In this document: positions 1 through 8,153 of the stretch, one piece after another
How the letters are laid out: every line of letters starts with the position of its first letter
Position numbering within the stretch: the first letter of the stretch is position 1
Assembly: GCA_934667625.1 (NCBI GenBank)
Contig: CAKUMH010000001.1
Location: 1-64,000 of the forward strand
From: an uncultured Elusimicrobiales bacterium
Lineage (GTDB): Bacteria > Elusimicrobiota > Elusimicrobia > Elusimicrobiales > Elusimicrobiaceae
Direction: 5' to 3'
DNA length: 64,000 nucleotides
Position numbers and translations under genes: made by a program
The notes under the pieces: model-generated
Told to the model about the DNA's origin: nothing
Database searches by the model: none
Seen by the model: the letters and a program-made list of their open reading frames with translations, nothing else

Positions 1-57
1 TAAATGTAGAAGATTTGGGGATATTCGCTCCACCTCTCGGGCTTACGCCCGGAGTTC

Positions 58-396
58 TTGCGAGCGGAATGTATAGATGTCTTTAACAAGACAGATTTAC
101 TCTCCCCCGCGCGCCGAGCGCTGCTGCAGGCGCAGCACCCGGAGGCCCTTTTGGTCAGTGCCGGGGAAAAAATGGGGCTCACGGAATTGTTAGAAAAAGT
201 GGAAGAAGCCGTGGCGCGCAAGTGGAAACTGCGCCGCATTACGTTGCGGCCTGCCCAGCTGGGCCTGCTGGGACTGGTTTACGAAAAATCCCTCGTCATC
301 GGCCGCCAAGAAAAACCGTCCGGTGCGCTGGAGCTTTCACTCCTGGCCACGGACGGCAATTACCAAAGCATCCTAAAAAAATTACAATCCTGCTAA
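58..396 (+). CDS. hflX: GTPase HflX, C-terminal fragment (5' part missing)
   Basis: The fragment starts at the G4 element (NKTDLL), passes the G5-like VSAGEKMGL segment and ends with the C-terminal domain typical of HflX, a ribosome-associated GTPase that splits stalled or stressed ribosomes. HflX proteins are usually 350-430 residues, so about 70% is missing, including the Walker A and G3 motifs. Resemblance starts near base 70. Upstream the frame stays open only to a TAG at 7-9, and the translation there does not look like HflX. The TTG at 58 is therefore not trusted as a start. It is either the edge of a joined assembly or a truncated pseudogene. Its stop overlaps the convergent protease stop. 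Family assignment is fairly sure; intactness is not. Confidence 0.7.
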   Translation: MRAECIDVFNKTDLLSPARRALLQAQHPEALLVSAGEKMGLTELLEKVEEAVARKWKLRRITLRPAQLGLLGLVYEKSLVIGRQEKPSGALELSLLATDGNYQSILKKLQSC

Positions 397-1541
397 GCTT
401 TCACCTTTTCTGTCCCTTCTTTTTTCACCGCTTCTACGCGTCCAAAGCGCGTCAGCGGCCGAACAGCAGGCTCCTCGCGGAAGGCCTCCATCACCTGCCG
501 GATGAACCCCAGCGTACTCCCCTCGCTAAACCCCACAAACATAAAAAGGTCCGGTCCGTACAGTTCATAACGGCGGCGCCATTCCTCCGGCAGCTGGTTG
601 GAATTTTTGGCAGACACCACCCCCACCAGCCCCGAGGTGCGTTTCTTTCCGCCGTTGTATACCGGCAAAAACACGCCGCCGCCCGAGTTTCCCTTGGTTA
701 CGCCAAACCCGGCGGACAGCCACCCCGCGGCCCTATCGCCTAAATATACCACCTGCTTGGGGGAGGACCGCCGTTCAAAGGCCCCGCGCGTCCACCGCGG
801 CACCAAAATGTTGCTCTTTAAAAAGAACTCCTCCGCCTGCGTATAAGCTAGCAGCGGGGCCAGGCGGGACGTAAAGGCGCCGTCCCATTGTTTTTTTAAT
901 TCCGGGGCTGCCTCAGCCGCCGCACGGGCTTCGTCAATATCCGCCTCTGTCTCTTGAGCCGCTTGGGTAAGCTGCGCAGCCAGCTCCGTTTCACCGTTCT
1001 CTGCGGCCTGACGGGCACGCGCATAAAATTGCGTTACCTGGCGGGAAAGCTCCTCCGCCTTCTTTTCCCAAAAGGCCGCGTCCAACGCCTTCAAAAAATC
1101 CTCTTTCTTAACGGTCCCATACGCATCAAAATAGGCAAAGTCCCCACTGTCCGGCACAAACCGGATGAGCGCCACGTCCCACAGCGGCAGGCCCGGCTCC
1201 GGCTTTTTCCCCTGTGGCAGCGTATACTCATCCTGATACGCCTCCGGCAAAAACACCCGCTGGCGCGCCACCTGTGCCGCCGCCCGTACCGGCCCAATGG
1301 CCAGCCACAGCCTGAGCGTGCACTCGTAATTCTTGCACGGGCTCACGCAATGCGCCGCCGTCAAAAACCAGTTTTTGTGGATACGCACCGCCTGGCAGGT
1401 GGTGGTGCGCGTAACGCCGCGGACCGTAAAGGTATTTTCAAACTGTTTTTGCGTATAGTCAAACGCATCCTGCGCTTGGGCCGCCAAGGGCAAAAGCGCA
1501 GGCAAAAGAGCACCCAACAGGGAAAAATAAAATCGTTTCAT
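393..1541 (-). CDS. Secreted trypsin-like serine protease with helical insert
   Basis: This is a 382-residue S1 (chymotrypsin-fold) peptidase with a signal peptide (residues 1-24, cut after AQA). The catalytic triad is readable: His64 in TAAHC, Asp122 in WDVALIRF and Ser286 in GNSGGG. Between Asp and Ser is about 95 residues (roughly 145-240) rich in Ala, Glu, Gln and Lys, without strand-like pattern, probably a long helical hairpin; typical S1 domains lack this. Cysteines near His64 (HCVSPC, plus the Cys in TTTC) suggest disulfides, which fits export. It is transcribed alone, divergent from plsY and convergent with the hflX fragment. The substrate is unknown. Family assignment is secure. Confidence 0.85.
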   Translation of the reverse strand: MKRFYFSLLGALLPALLPLAAQAQDAFDYTQKQFENTFTVRGVTRTTTCQAVRIHKNWFLTAAHCVSPCKNYECTLRLWLAIGPVRAAAQVARQRVFLPEAYQDEYTLPQGKKPEPGLPLWDVALIRFVPDSGDFAYFDAYGTVKKEDFLKALDAAFWEKKAEELSRQVTQFYARARQAAENGETELAAQLTQAAQETEADIDEARAAAEAAPELKKQWDGAFTSRLAPLLAYTQAEEFFLKSNILVPRWTRGAFERRSSPKQVVYLGDRAAGWLSAGFGVTKGNSGGGVFLPVYNGGKKRTSGLVGVVSAKNSNQLPEEWRRRYELYGPDLFMFVGFSEGSTLGFIRQVMEAFREEPAVRPLTRFGRVEAVKKEGTEKVKA

Positions 1542-1618
1542 ATCCTTAGTTTATATAAAAAATCCTTAAAAAACCAATTTTTTATGCAGATAAGCCCGTT
1601 TTTTCCGCTTAAATTTAA

Positions 1619-1624
1619 TATAAT
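1619..1624 (+). promoter_or_regulatory. -10 element of plsY, possibly leaderless
   Basis: A perfect TATAAT ends seven bases before an ATG at 1632, so a start 6-7 bases downstream of the hexamer would fall on or next to that codon. No Shine-Dalgarno sequence precedes either candidate ATG. No good -35 hexamer is seen. Confidence 0.4.
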
Positions 1625-1631
1625 AATGTAT

Positions 1632-2261
1632 ATGATTACCACCGTTATTATCCTCGTTTTGTTTAGTTATTTACTCGGGTCCGTCCCGACCGGCTATCTG
1701 ATCGCCAAACGTGTCATGGGCATTGACATCCGCCAACACGGCTCCGGTAACCCCGGCGCGGCCAACGTGTACCGCATTGTCGGCAAATGGGCGGGCATTT
1801 CCACCTTTGTGATAGACGGTCTGAAGGGCTTTATCCCCGTGTGTCTGGCCCGGCACTACTGCCCCGATAATTACTGGGTAGCCATTGCCTGCGGCGTGAT
1901 TGCCATTTTGGGCCACATGTGGACGATTTACCTCAAATTCCGCGGCGGAAAAGGCGTCGCCACCTCGGCGGGCGTCTTTGCCGCGCTTTTGCCGCTTCCT
2001 ACCGCCATCGCGTTTGCCTCCTTTGTGGTGTGCGTGGCCTTATGGGGCCGCATTTCCATCGGTTCTATCTGCGCGTGCATCGTTTTACCCATTTGCAGTT
2101 TCTTCATCGGCCATCACCCGTTGTCCGTCAATTTAATGGTCACGGCCGTTGGCGCCTTGGTTATTTATAAGCATGTTCCCAACATCAAACGCCTGTTACA
2201 GCAAAAGGAACTCAAGTTTGAAGACGGCGCCAAAAAGAGAAAAGAACATGAAAATAAATAA
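1632..2261 (+). CDS. plsY: Glycerol-3-phosphate acyltransferase PlsY
   Basis: This is an inner-membrane acyltransferase that moves an acyl group from acyl-phosphate to sn-glycerol 3-phosphate, the first step of phospholipid synthesis in bacteria using PlsX/PlsY. The 209-residue multi-pass protein shows the family motifs GSGNPGAANVYR near the N-terminus and KFRGGKGVAT in the middle. An alternative ATG lies two codons upstream at 1626; 1632 is preferred because of the TATAAT at 1619-1624. It overlaps gpsA by 14 bases, which makes a two-gene unit that produces and then acylates glycerol 3-phosphate. Much longer upstream extensions of the frame run antisense to the protease and are not credible. 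Confidence 0.93.
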   Translation: MITTVIILVLFSYLLGSVPTGYLIAKRVMGIDIRQHGSGNPGAANVYRIVGKWAGISTFVIDGLKGFIPVCLARHYCPDNYWVAIACGVIAILGHMWTIYLKFRGGKGVATSAGVFAALLPLPTAIAFASFVVCVALWGRISIGSICACIVLPICSFFIGHHPLSVNLMVTAVGALVIYKHVPNIKRLLQQKELKFEDGAKKRKEHENK

Positions 2262-3252
2262 AATTACCGTTTTCGGTGCCGGCATTTGGGGCAGTGTTAT
2301 TGCCCAGCATTTGGCGCGCAAGGGATACAGCGTGTCGCTGTGGGAATACAACGAACAGCTGCTCAACGTTCTTAAAACCATGGGCCGCCACCCCAACATT
2401 CCCAACTTTAAAATTCACGACAACATCCGCCTCACGGGCGACGTGGCCGAGGCCGTAAAAGACACCGATTTAATTATTTTTGTCATCTCCTCCAAGGCCA
2501 TCCGCGCCTTCTGCCGCACCCAGCTAAAGCCGCTGTTAAACGGCCGCGTGGTGCCGGTGGTCAGCGCCTCCAAGGGCATTGAGGACAAAACCTTCAAAAC
2601 CATTTGCGAACTGATTGAAGAAGAGCTTCCCCAATTAAAGGACAAAACGCTCGCCTTCTCCGGCCCCAGCTTTGCGCTGGAAGTTGCGCAGGACGTGCCG
2701 ACCAAAATCATGCTGGCCGGCAAGGATCCCGTTCTCGTGGACGAAATTCGCAACGTCATGAGCGGAGACCCGATCATCGTCGTTCCCGCCAGCGACAGAC
2801 GCGGCGTGGAATACGGCGGCGGCATTAAAAATGTGCTCGCCATTGGCTGCGGCGTGATTGACGGCATCGGAGACGGTGCCAACGCCAAAGCGGCGCTTAT
2901 CACCCAAGCCCTGCAAGAGATGAACGACATCATCGTCAGCCAAGGCGGCCAAACGGGCACGGTGTACAGCCTGGCCGGCTTTGGGGACGCCATTTTAACC
3001 GGTATGTCTGCCATTTCCCGCAACCGCCGCTTGGGCGAAAAACTGGGCTCCGGGCTCTCTTTGGAAGAAGCAAAAAAAGAAGTCGGCACCATTGCCGAGG
3101 GCGTCAATTCCGTGCAAAGCGTGTACGACATCGCCCGCAAAAACAATCTCAAAACCCCTATCGTGGACGCCATTTGGAAGATTGTCTGCGAAGGACAAAA
3201 ACCCTGGGTTTTGCTGCACGCCATGGGGTTTGTCAACCGGGGAAATAAATAA
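2248..3252 (+). CDS. gpsA: Glycerol-3-phosphate dehydrogenase [NAD(P)+]
   Basis: GpsA reduces dihydroxyacetone phosphate to sn-glycerol 3-phosphate for phospholipid synthesis. The 334-residue protein starts with a Rossmann fold carrying GAGIWGS (about residues 9-15). It then shows the SGPSFA segment and the family GGGIKNVLAIGCG motif containing the active-site lysine. The ATG at 2248 lies inside the end of plsY, typical of translational coupling, and puts the nucleotide-binding motif at the expected distance from the N-terminus. Length is normal for the family. Confidence 0.95.
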   Translation: MKINKITVFGAGIWGSVIAQHLARKGYSVSLWEYNEQLLNVLKTMGRHPNIPNFKIHDNIRLTGDVAEAVKDTDLIIFVISSKAIRAFCRTQLKPLLNGRVVPVVSASKGIEDKTFKTICELIEEELPQLKDKTLAFSGPSFALEVAQDVPTKIMLAGKDPVLVDEIRNVMSGDPIIVVPASDRRGVEYGGGIKNVLAIGCGVIDGIGDGANAKAALITQALQEMNDIIVSQGGQTGTVYSLAGFGDAILTGMSAISRNRRLGEKLGSGLSLEEAKKEVGTIAEGVNSVQSVYDIARKNNLKTPIVDAIWKIVCEGQKPWVLLHAMGFVNRGNK

Positions 3253-3269
3253 ATTTAAGGACAAAACAA

Positions 3270-3533
3270 ATGAATAAGGACGACGTAATCAGACACCTCA
3301 CCCGCCACGTATTGGACAAGAAACAGGCCAAAATGTCGGTGGATACGGTTTTTGAAATCATTAAACACGGTTTAAAGCGCGACGGAAAAGTAGTCATCAG
3401 CAATTTTGGCACGTTCCACTTAAAAACCGCCCGGCCCGTTACGCGGCGCAACCCCAAAACGGGTGAAAAGGTGCAAATTCCCGCCCGGCAAAAGGTCCGC
3501 TTCAAACCGTCGGAAAACATCCTGCGCAAATAA
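3270..3533 (+). CDS. HU/IHF-family DNA-binding protein
   Basis: This 87-residue protein has the bacterial histone-like fold. An N-terminal helical dimerisation half is followed by GKVVISNFGTFHLK and the arm region RRNPKTGEKVQIPARQ, which inserts its proline into the minor groove. The usual last strand (VRFKPSENIL) is present. Such proteins bend and compact DNA. It lies 17 bases after gpsA on the same strand and is followed at once by a strong hairpin terminator. HU and IHF cannot be told apart from the sequence alone. Confidence 0.92.
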   Translation: MNKDDVIRHLTRHVLDKKQAKMSVDTVFEIIKHGLKRDGKVVISNFGTFHLKTARPVTRRNPKTGEKVQIPARQKVRFKPSENILRK

Positions 3534-3547
3534 TTTGCCCCATTTGC

Positions 3548-3582
3548 AAAAAGCCCCGAGGATCACTCCCCGGGGCTTTTTT
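3548..3582. terminator. Bidirectional intrinsic terminator
   Basis: A GC-rich stem (AAGCCCCG / CGGGGCTT) has an A-run before and a T-run after it, so it can end the HU-gene transcript and the convergent minus-strand operon. Confidence 0.85.
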
Positions 3583-3605
3583 ACAATTCCAAAAGTCTCA
3601 ACGTA

Positions 3606-4319
3606 TTACAACACTTGTTTGAGTTCTATCGGCAAGTCCCGCTTGGCAATGCGCACCGCGCTGTGCGTATTAATCTTTTTGTCCAAGCCAAACACATTCA
3701 CGCGGTAAGTCACCAGTATTTTGCCGTCCTTTTCCACCACGTCCTGGATTTCAAACACTTTATCCGGCAGGTTGCTGGTGGACTCCAGCACCAGCACATC
3801 GTCCTCGGCAAAATTGGCCGTAGGATATTTGCCGCGTGCGGTGCGTTTAAACTCCTTGTACTGCGCCAAATTTTTGATGAGCCGCACCTCTACAGGCGCC
3901 TCAATCATGGAAATTTTGCTCTCCGCTTCCGGGGCCTTCACAGCCGCCCCGCGCGAAACCACCGGGAACTGTTCATTCCCCAGCACCACCGGCGCCGTGC
4001 CGGCAGCCGGCTCTTTATCACTCTCCACCCGGGCTCCGCTTTTGGTGATAATTTCCTTCACGCCGGAAAGCTCAATCTTCGCCAACTGGGACGGGAGCAC
4101 GGAATCGTCCAGCACAGCTGGCTCCGTGTCTACCACGGTAATTCCTTCCGCCGCAGTAGCCCCCTTTAAATCTACCACCACCATCGGCTCAGCCGCCACC
4201 TTGTGCGGGCGCACGGCCGCGCGTCCCGCCCGGTACGAATCCCAAATGCGCATAACAGCCAGCCCCGCCACAAACACCAGCACAAAAGTGGCCGCCAGCA
4301 GGAAAGATCTTTTGTTCAT
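3606..4319 (-). CDS. Membrane-anchored protein, possible PrcB-like domain
   Basis: The function is not firmly recognised. The 237-residue protein has one N-terminal membrane segment (about residues 6-24) with no clear cleavage site. A low-complexity Pro/Val/Ala/Glu linker of about 110 residues follows. The compact C-terminal domain of about 90 residues has alternating strands (EDDVLVLEST, KVFEIQDVVEKDGKILVTYRV). That domain loosely resembles the PrcB C-terminal fold of protease-associated periplasmic proteins; this is a weak hunch. It is the last gene of the ATPase-queF operon and begins where queF stops, so it is probably translationally coupled and faces the periplasm. Confidence 0.55.
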   Translation of the reverse strand: MNKRSFLLAATFVLVFVAGLAVMRIWDSYRAGRAAVRPHKVAAEPMVVVDLKGATAAEGITVVDTEPAVLDDSVLPSQLAKIELSGVKEIITKSGARVESDKEPAAGTAPVVLGNEQFPVVSRGAAVKAPEAESKISMIEAPVEVRLIKNLAQYKEFKRTARGKYPTANFAEDDVLVLESTSNLPDKVFEIQDVVEKDGKILVTYRVNVFGLDKKINTHSAVRIAKRDLPIELKQVL

Positions 4320-4726
4320 TATTTTTTCTCGTACTTGGCCGTGATGACCGAGCGCAGCCCGCCGCGCGGCGTAAACACACCCGTCACCGTGGCGCGTTTA
4401 GGCTTGCAGGCCTTCACCACATCGTCCAAAATTTTATTGGCAATGTTCTCCATAAAAATACCCATATCCCGGTATTCCAACAGGTAATACTTGAGCGATT
4501 TCAGCTCCAGGCACAGCTCGTCCGGGATGTATTCAATGGTAATCACGCCAAAATCCGGCAGTCCCGTTTTCGGGCAGACGGAGGTAAATTCCGGCAGTTC
4601 AATTTTAATGTCGTAATCGCGTTTGTACTGATTCGGCCAGCATTGAATGTCCGGCAAAACAGCGTCCGCATTTTTGCGGGCATGATCGGAAGTGTAACCA
4701 AAGTCAATATCGTGTGTTTGAGTCAT
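4319..4726 (-). CDS. queF: NADPH-dependent preQ0 reductase QueF (type I)
   Basis: QueF reduces 7-cyano-7-deazaguanine (preQ0) to preQ1 in queuosine biosynthesis, a tunnelling-fold enzyme of the cytoplasm. The 135-residue length matches the short unimodular type. The active-site Cys51 in SVCPKTG forms the thioimide with the nitrile, Asp58 in LPDFG is the expected proton donor, and the LELKSLKYYL segment is the QueF signature. The start codon overlaps the stop of the upstream ATPase gene, so the two are co-translated. No other queuosine gene is in the window. Confidence 0.95.
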   Translation of the reverse strand: MTQTHDIDFGYTSDHARKNADAVLPDIQCWPNQYKRDYDIKIELPEFTSVCPKTGLPDFGVITIEYIPDELCLELKSLKYYLLEYRDMGIFMENIANKILDDVVKACKPKRATVTGVFTPRGGLRSVITAKYEKK

Positions 4727-6666
4727 TTTATCTTAAGCATCCTTATTGAATTTAACAAAACAAGTACTACTGCCGCAAGCGCCCCGTATACGGGCACCTG
4801 CCACGCCGCCGGCACCCGGAACAGCCCGGCCATCATCACGCCGTGCGCGGCCAGCGCCAGCCAGGTGTTTTGCAGCGTTACACGGCGCAGCTTTCTATTT
4901 ATTGTAAATAAATAAACAAGCGGATACAAGTCCCGCCGTTTGATAATTACATCCACCCAATTGTTGTAGACATTCCGCCCGGAATAGAACACCACCCCGC
5001 CGTCCGCCCGCAGCAGGGCAATAATATCGTTAAATCCGTCCCCCACCATCACCACCCGTTTACCCAAGGCGCGCAAGTTGGTCACAATTTCCGCCTTGGT
5101 TTTGGGCAGCACGCCCGCGTTCCACTTTTCAATTCCCGTTTCCCGCGCGACGGCGGCCACGGAGGACTCGTTATCCCCGGACATCAAAATTACATCCTTT
5201 CCGCGGGCCTTTAAAAAGGAAACTACTTCCTTGGCCCCCGGGCGCAGCGCGTCGGACAACGTCAAATACCCCAAGTAGCGTCCGTCTTGCGCCACACAAA
5301 TCACCGCCTCCGCCGCCGCAGTAATTTTTCCGGGCAGGGCAATCCCCTGCTCCGCCAGCCACTGGGCCCGTCCGGCCAAAATCTTCTTTTCCCCGCAAAC
5401 CGCCTGCACCCCCAACCCGGGCAGTACATCAAAACACAAAAGCGGGCGGACTTGCACCTTCCGTTCGCGGGCGTACGTATTGACAGCCTCCGCAAAGGGC
5501 CCGTCCACCAGCTGCTCTGCCGTGGCCAGCACTTCCAAGAGCTCCGTTTCACGCACCCGTCGCTGCGGGTACACGCCGGAAACGCTCAGCGTTCCGTAGG
5601 TAAGCGTCCCGGTTTTATCAAAAAACACCGTGTCCGCCTGAACCAGTTCCTCCAAGACGTGCAGGTTTTGAATTTTTATATGAATGGCCTGCGCCCCGCG
5701 TTTGGCAAAAAAGGCCGGAAACGCCGCCGAAAACAAAAAAGCCAACGGAGTCCCCAAGGAAAGCACAAACAGGAAAACGCCCCCGTCCCGGAACCAATGG
5801 GCAGTCCCCTGCAAAAACAGCGCCGCCGCATATCCCCCGGCAGCAATCAGCCACACCAGCGGCACCAGCCAGGCAGACGCTCCGTCCAAATAATCCTTTC
5901 CCTCACTGCGGTGTACTTCGCCCGTTTTAATGGCGTTTAACACGCTCATCAACGCGGAGGCGGAAAGCACCTCCGTCACTTCCACGTAAATCTCGGCCGA
6001 TTTATTTAAGGTTCCGGCATACACGCGGCTGCCAACCGTTTTAGAGGTGGGGAGCATATTGCCCGTAATCAGCTGTTCGTCTATAGAGGTTTTGCCCTTT
6101 TTAATCACGCCGTCTGCGGGCAGGCGTTCCCCCGGTTTTACAAAAATCAAATCGCCCTTCCTCAGTTCCGTAGCAAAGCGCTTGCTAAATTGCCGTCCCA
6201 CACATAAACGGCCCGATTTGGGCAAAAAATCATCTACTTTTTTAATAAATACGCGGGCTTTTTCCTTTTGGAGCACCACCCGTCGCTGGGCCCACAGCCC
6301 CAAGGTAATCAGCAGGGAAACATACAAATAAAGCTCCGGCACCGGGCCCGTCAGCGGGGTGCTTAAAAAGGTGTTAAAAGCGGAGTACAAGAACCCGGCA
6401 AAAGCCCCGCAGGCCACCACGGCGGACAGCGAGAACTTTCCCCGGCACAGATCCGCCCACGCACAGCGGACCAGCACATCGGCGCAGAAAACAAGATTTA
6501 AAAGTGCCAAAATAAAAATGCCCACCTGTGCATGGTGAAAGGTGAGCGAAAACAAAATAAGTGCCAAAAAGCACACCGAAAGGGAAAAACGGTACGCAAG
6601 CGACTTAGACGGCACGGAAAGTGCCGCCGGAGCATTGCGGGGAGAAGCTTGTTTTTGAACCGTCAT
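4723..6666 (-). CDS. P1B-like P-type ATPase with degenerate motifs
   Basis: This 647-residue P-type ATPase keeps the phosphorylation site DKTGT (Asp350), the hinge GDGFND (542-547) and a nucleotide-binding GLG...GRAQWL pattern typical of P1B metal pumps. Several signatures expected of active P1B enzymes are altered. The actuator TGE is TGN (Asn203), the transmembrane CPC metal site reads TPL (306-308), and the HP dipeptide of the nucleotide domain is GP (389-390). It also lacks an N-terminal metal-binding domain. It could be a pump for an atypical substrate, or a regulator that no longer completes the cycle. It heads the operon with queF. The fold is certain; transport of metal is doubtful. 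Confidence 0.8.
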   Translation of the reverse strand: MTVQKQASPRNAPAALSVPSKSLAYRFSLSVCFLALILFSLTFHHAQVGIFILALLNLVFCADVLVRCAWADLCRGKFSLSAVVACGAFAGFLYSAFNTFLSTPLTGPVPELYLYVSLLITLGLWAQRRVVLQKEKARVFIKKVDDFLPKSGRLCVGRQFSKRFATELRKGDLIFVKPGERLPADGVIKKGKTSIDEQLITGNMLPTSKTVGSRVYAGTLNKSAEIYVEVTEVLSASALMSVLNAIKTGEVHRSEGKDYLDGASAWLVPLVWLIAAGGYAAALFLQGTAHWFRDGGVFLFVLSLGTPLAFLFSAAFPAFFAKRGAQAIHIKIQNLHVLEELVQADTVFFDKTGTLTYGTLSVSGVYPQRRVRETELLEVLATAEQLVDGPFAEAVNTYARERKVQVRPLLCFDVLPGLGVQAVCGEKKILAGRAQWLAEQGIALPGKITAAAEAVICVAQDGRYLGYLTLSDALRPGAKEVVSFLKARGKDVILMSGDNESSVAAVARETGIEKWNAGVLPKTKAEIVTNLRALGKRVVMVGDGFNDIIALLRADGGVVFYSGRNVYNNWVDVIIKRRDLYPLVYLFTINRKLRRVTLQNTWLALAAHGVMMAGLFRVPAAWQVPVYGALAAVVLVLLNSIRMLKIK

Positions 6667-6669
6667 AAA

Positions 6670-7650
6670 TCAGCGCGGAAAGAAACGCGCCGTCATTACG
6701 CTTTCGCGTCCCTTTTCCGTACGCATCAGCTGCATTTTGCGTCTGTATTTGGCGGCGTTGGCCGGGTCCAGTTTCAGGGCCGTCATGTAGTTGGCCGTAG
6801 CGGCAATGGGGTCCTCCAGCGCCAGCATATCGCCCATCAAGTCATACGTGGGTGCATAGCGGCTGGCCAATTCCTTGGATTTAACCAACAGCCCCAGCGC
6901 GGTCTCCGCCTCGCCCTTGCGGAACATCAGGTCGCCCATATAATAATAGGCCAAGGCATAGGAGGGTTTCAGCGCCACTGCCTGTTCCAAATCCGCATAC
7001 GCGTCAGCGGGGTAGCCGAATTTGCTCAGCGCGCGGGCACGTTCCAAGTAAGCACGTGCGTTTTGCGGTTCCAGCGCAATTAAGTGGGAAAAATCTTCAA
7101 TGGCCTGCTCGTACTGGCCTAAATCAAAATACACCAATCCGCGGTTTAAGAAAAGGCTGGCATCCTCCTGCTTGATGAACGAAGCCTGGTTAAAATCGCT
7201 CAGGGCCGCCTCTGTTAAGCCCATGCGGTATTCGGCAATGGCGCGGTTGATGCGGGCGGTAAAATAGTTCGGCTCCAAATCCAGCGCGTCAGAAAATTGA
7301 TTTATCGCGTCCATATTGCGGCCCATATCAATGTACAAACCGCCCAAATTGTTAAAGGTCTGCGGCAGGGGATTTATCTCCAGCGAACGGATATAATCCT
7401 GCTCCGCATACGCACGGTTTTTGGCGCGTTCCTTTGCATTTTTAACGGGCAGGCGTTCCCACAAAAGGCCTCTGTTGGCATAAGCCGCCGCATTTTGCGG
7501 GTCCTTTTTAATCAGGCGGGAATAAAGCTGCATGGCTTGCTCGTACCGGCCCTTAGACGTAGCCAACTGCGCTTGCTGAAAGAGGCGCTTGTCGCCGTTG
7601 CACGCCGCTAAAAGACACCCCAACACTATGAGTCCTAAAACCTTTTTCAT
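6670..7650 (-). CDS. TPR-repeat lipoprotein
   Basis: A lipobox (LLAAC, lipid-modified Cys at about residue 17) is followed by tandem tetratricopeptide repeats through most of the 326 residues; several units show the A/G/Y/A-P spacing (for example AYANRGLLWERL, LFLNRGLVYFDLGQYEQAIEDF). Such proteins are periplasmic scaffolds, often for outer-membrane or pilus assembly. The partner here is unknown. It overlaps lspA by four bases, and lspA encodes the peptidase that would process this lipoprotein. The protein ends in a basic-aromatic tail. Confidence 0.85.
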   Translation of the reverse strand: MKKVLGLIVLGCLLAACNGDKRLFQQAQLATSKGRYEQAMQLYSRLIKKDPQNAAAYANRGLLWERLPVKNAKERAKNRAYAEQDYIRSLEINPLPQTFNNLGGLYIDMGRNMDAINQFSDALDLEPNYFTARINRAIAEYRMGLTEAALSDFNQASFIKQEDASLFLNRGLVYFDLGQYEQAIEDFSHLIALEPQNARAYLERARALSKFGYPADAYADLEQAVALKPSYALAYYYMGDLMFRKGEAETALGLLVKSKELASRYAPTYDLMGDMLALEDPIAATANYMTALKLDPANAAKYRRKMQLMRTEKGRESVMTARFFPR

Positions 7651-8153
7651 TTCTCCTCCTGTTTTTTTAGCATCTGTCCCACCAGCGATAGCGCCAGCAG
7701 GCAGCCGCCTACCGTAATAAAAGAATCCGCCACATTAAACACGGGCCACACGCGGAAATCCAAAAAATCTACCACAAACCCTAACGTTATTCTATCATAA
7801 AGATTGCCCAATGCACCCGCCAAAATAAAAACGGCGCCCCATTTCACCCATCTTCCATGGCTGCACAGCTCCCGCCAACTAAAGAGGATATAGGCAATCA
7901 CGGCCAGCATCACAAAAATAAGCACAAAGTTTCCGTTTTGCATCATGCCAAAGGCTGCCCCGGTGTTCTCCACGTAGCGCAAATGGAAAAACGGAAAGAG
8001 CTCCACCGCCTGCTGCGAAAGGCGCTCCAGCGCCCACACTTTGCTCATGCGGTCCAGGAGAAAAATCCCCAGCACGCCGAGCACCACCCAACGGTTCCGG
8101 CTCACGCACGCCGGGGATTTCTTCCAAAAATTAAGCACCGGCTTTTTCCTCAT
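7647..8153 (-). CDS. lspA: Lipoprotein signal peptidase (signal peptidase II)
   Basis: LspA is an inner-membrane aspartyl peptidase that cleaves prolipoproteins before the lipidated cysteine. Four membrane segments are visible, with the two catalytic aspartates in NLYDRI and FNVADSFI and the conserved VENTGAAFG loop. The ATG at 8153 is chosen because it gives a 168-residue protein of normal length; longer starts would run deep into ileS. It still overlaps the end of ileS by 23 bases, consistent with coupling. Confidence 0.95.
   Translation of the reverse strand: MRKKPVLNFWKKSPACVSRNRWVVLGVLGIFLLDRMSKVWALERLSQQAVELFPFFHLRYVENTGAAFGMMQNGNFVLIFVMLAVIAYILFSWRELCSHGRWVKWGAVFILAGALGNLYDRITLGFVVDFLDFRVWPVFNVADSFITVGGCLLALSLVGQMLKKQEEK

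Noticed and set aside
954..1620. N-terminal extension of plsY through the protease region
   Set aside because: It is antisense to the protease coding sequence; PlsY homology starts only after 1626.
2415..3236. Long antisense open frames over gpsA, ileS, gdhA, the carriers and others
   Set aside because: They mirror strong coding genes, lack homologue-like composition and have no ribosome sites; they arise from codon bias in GC-rich sequence.
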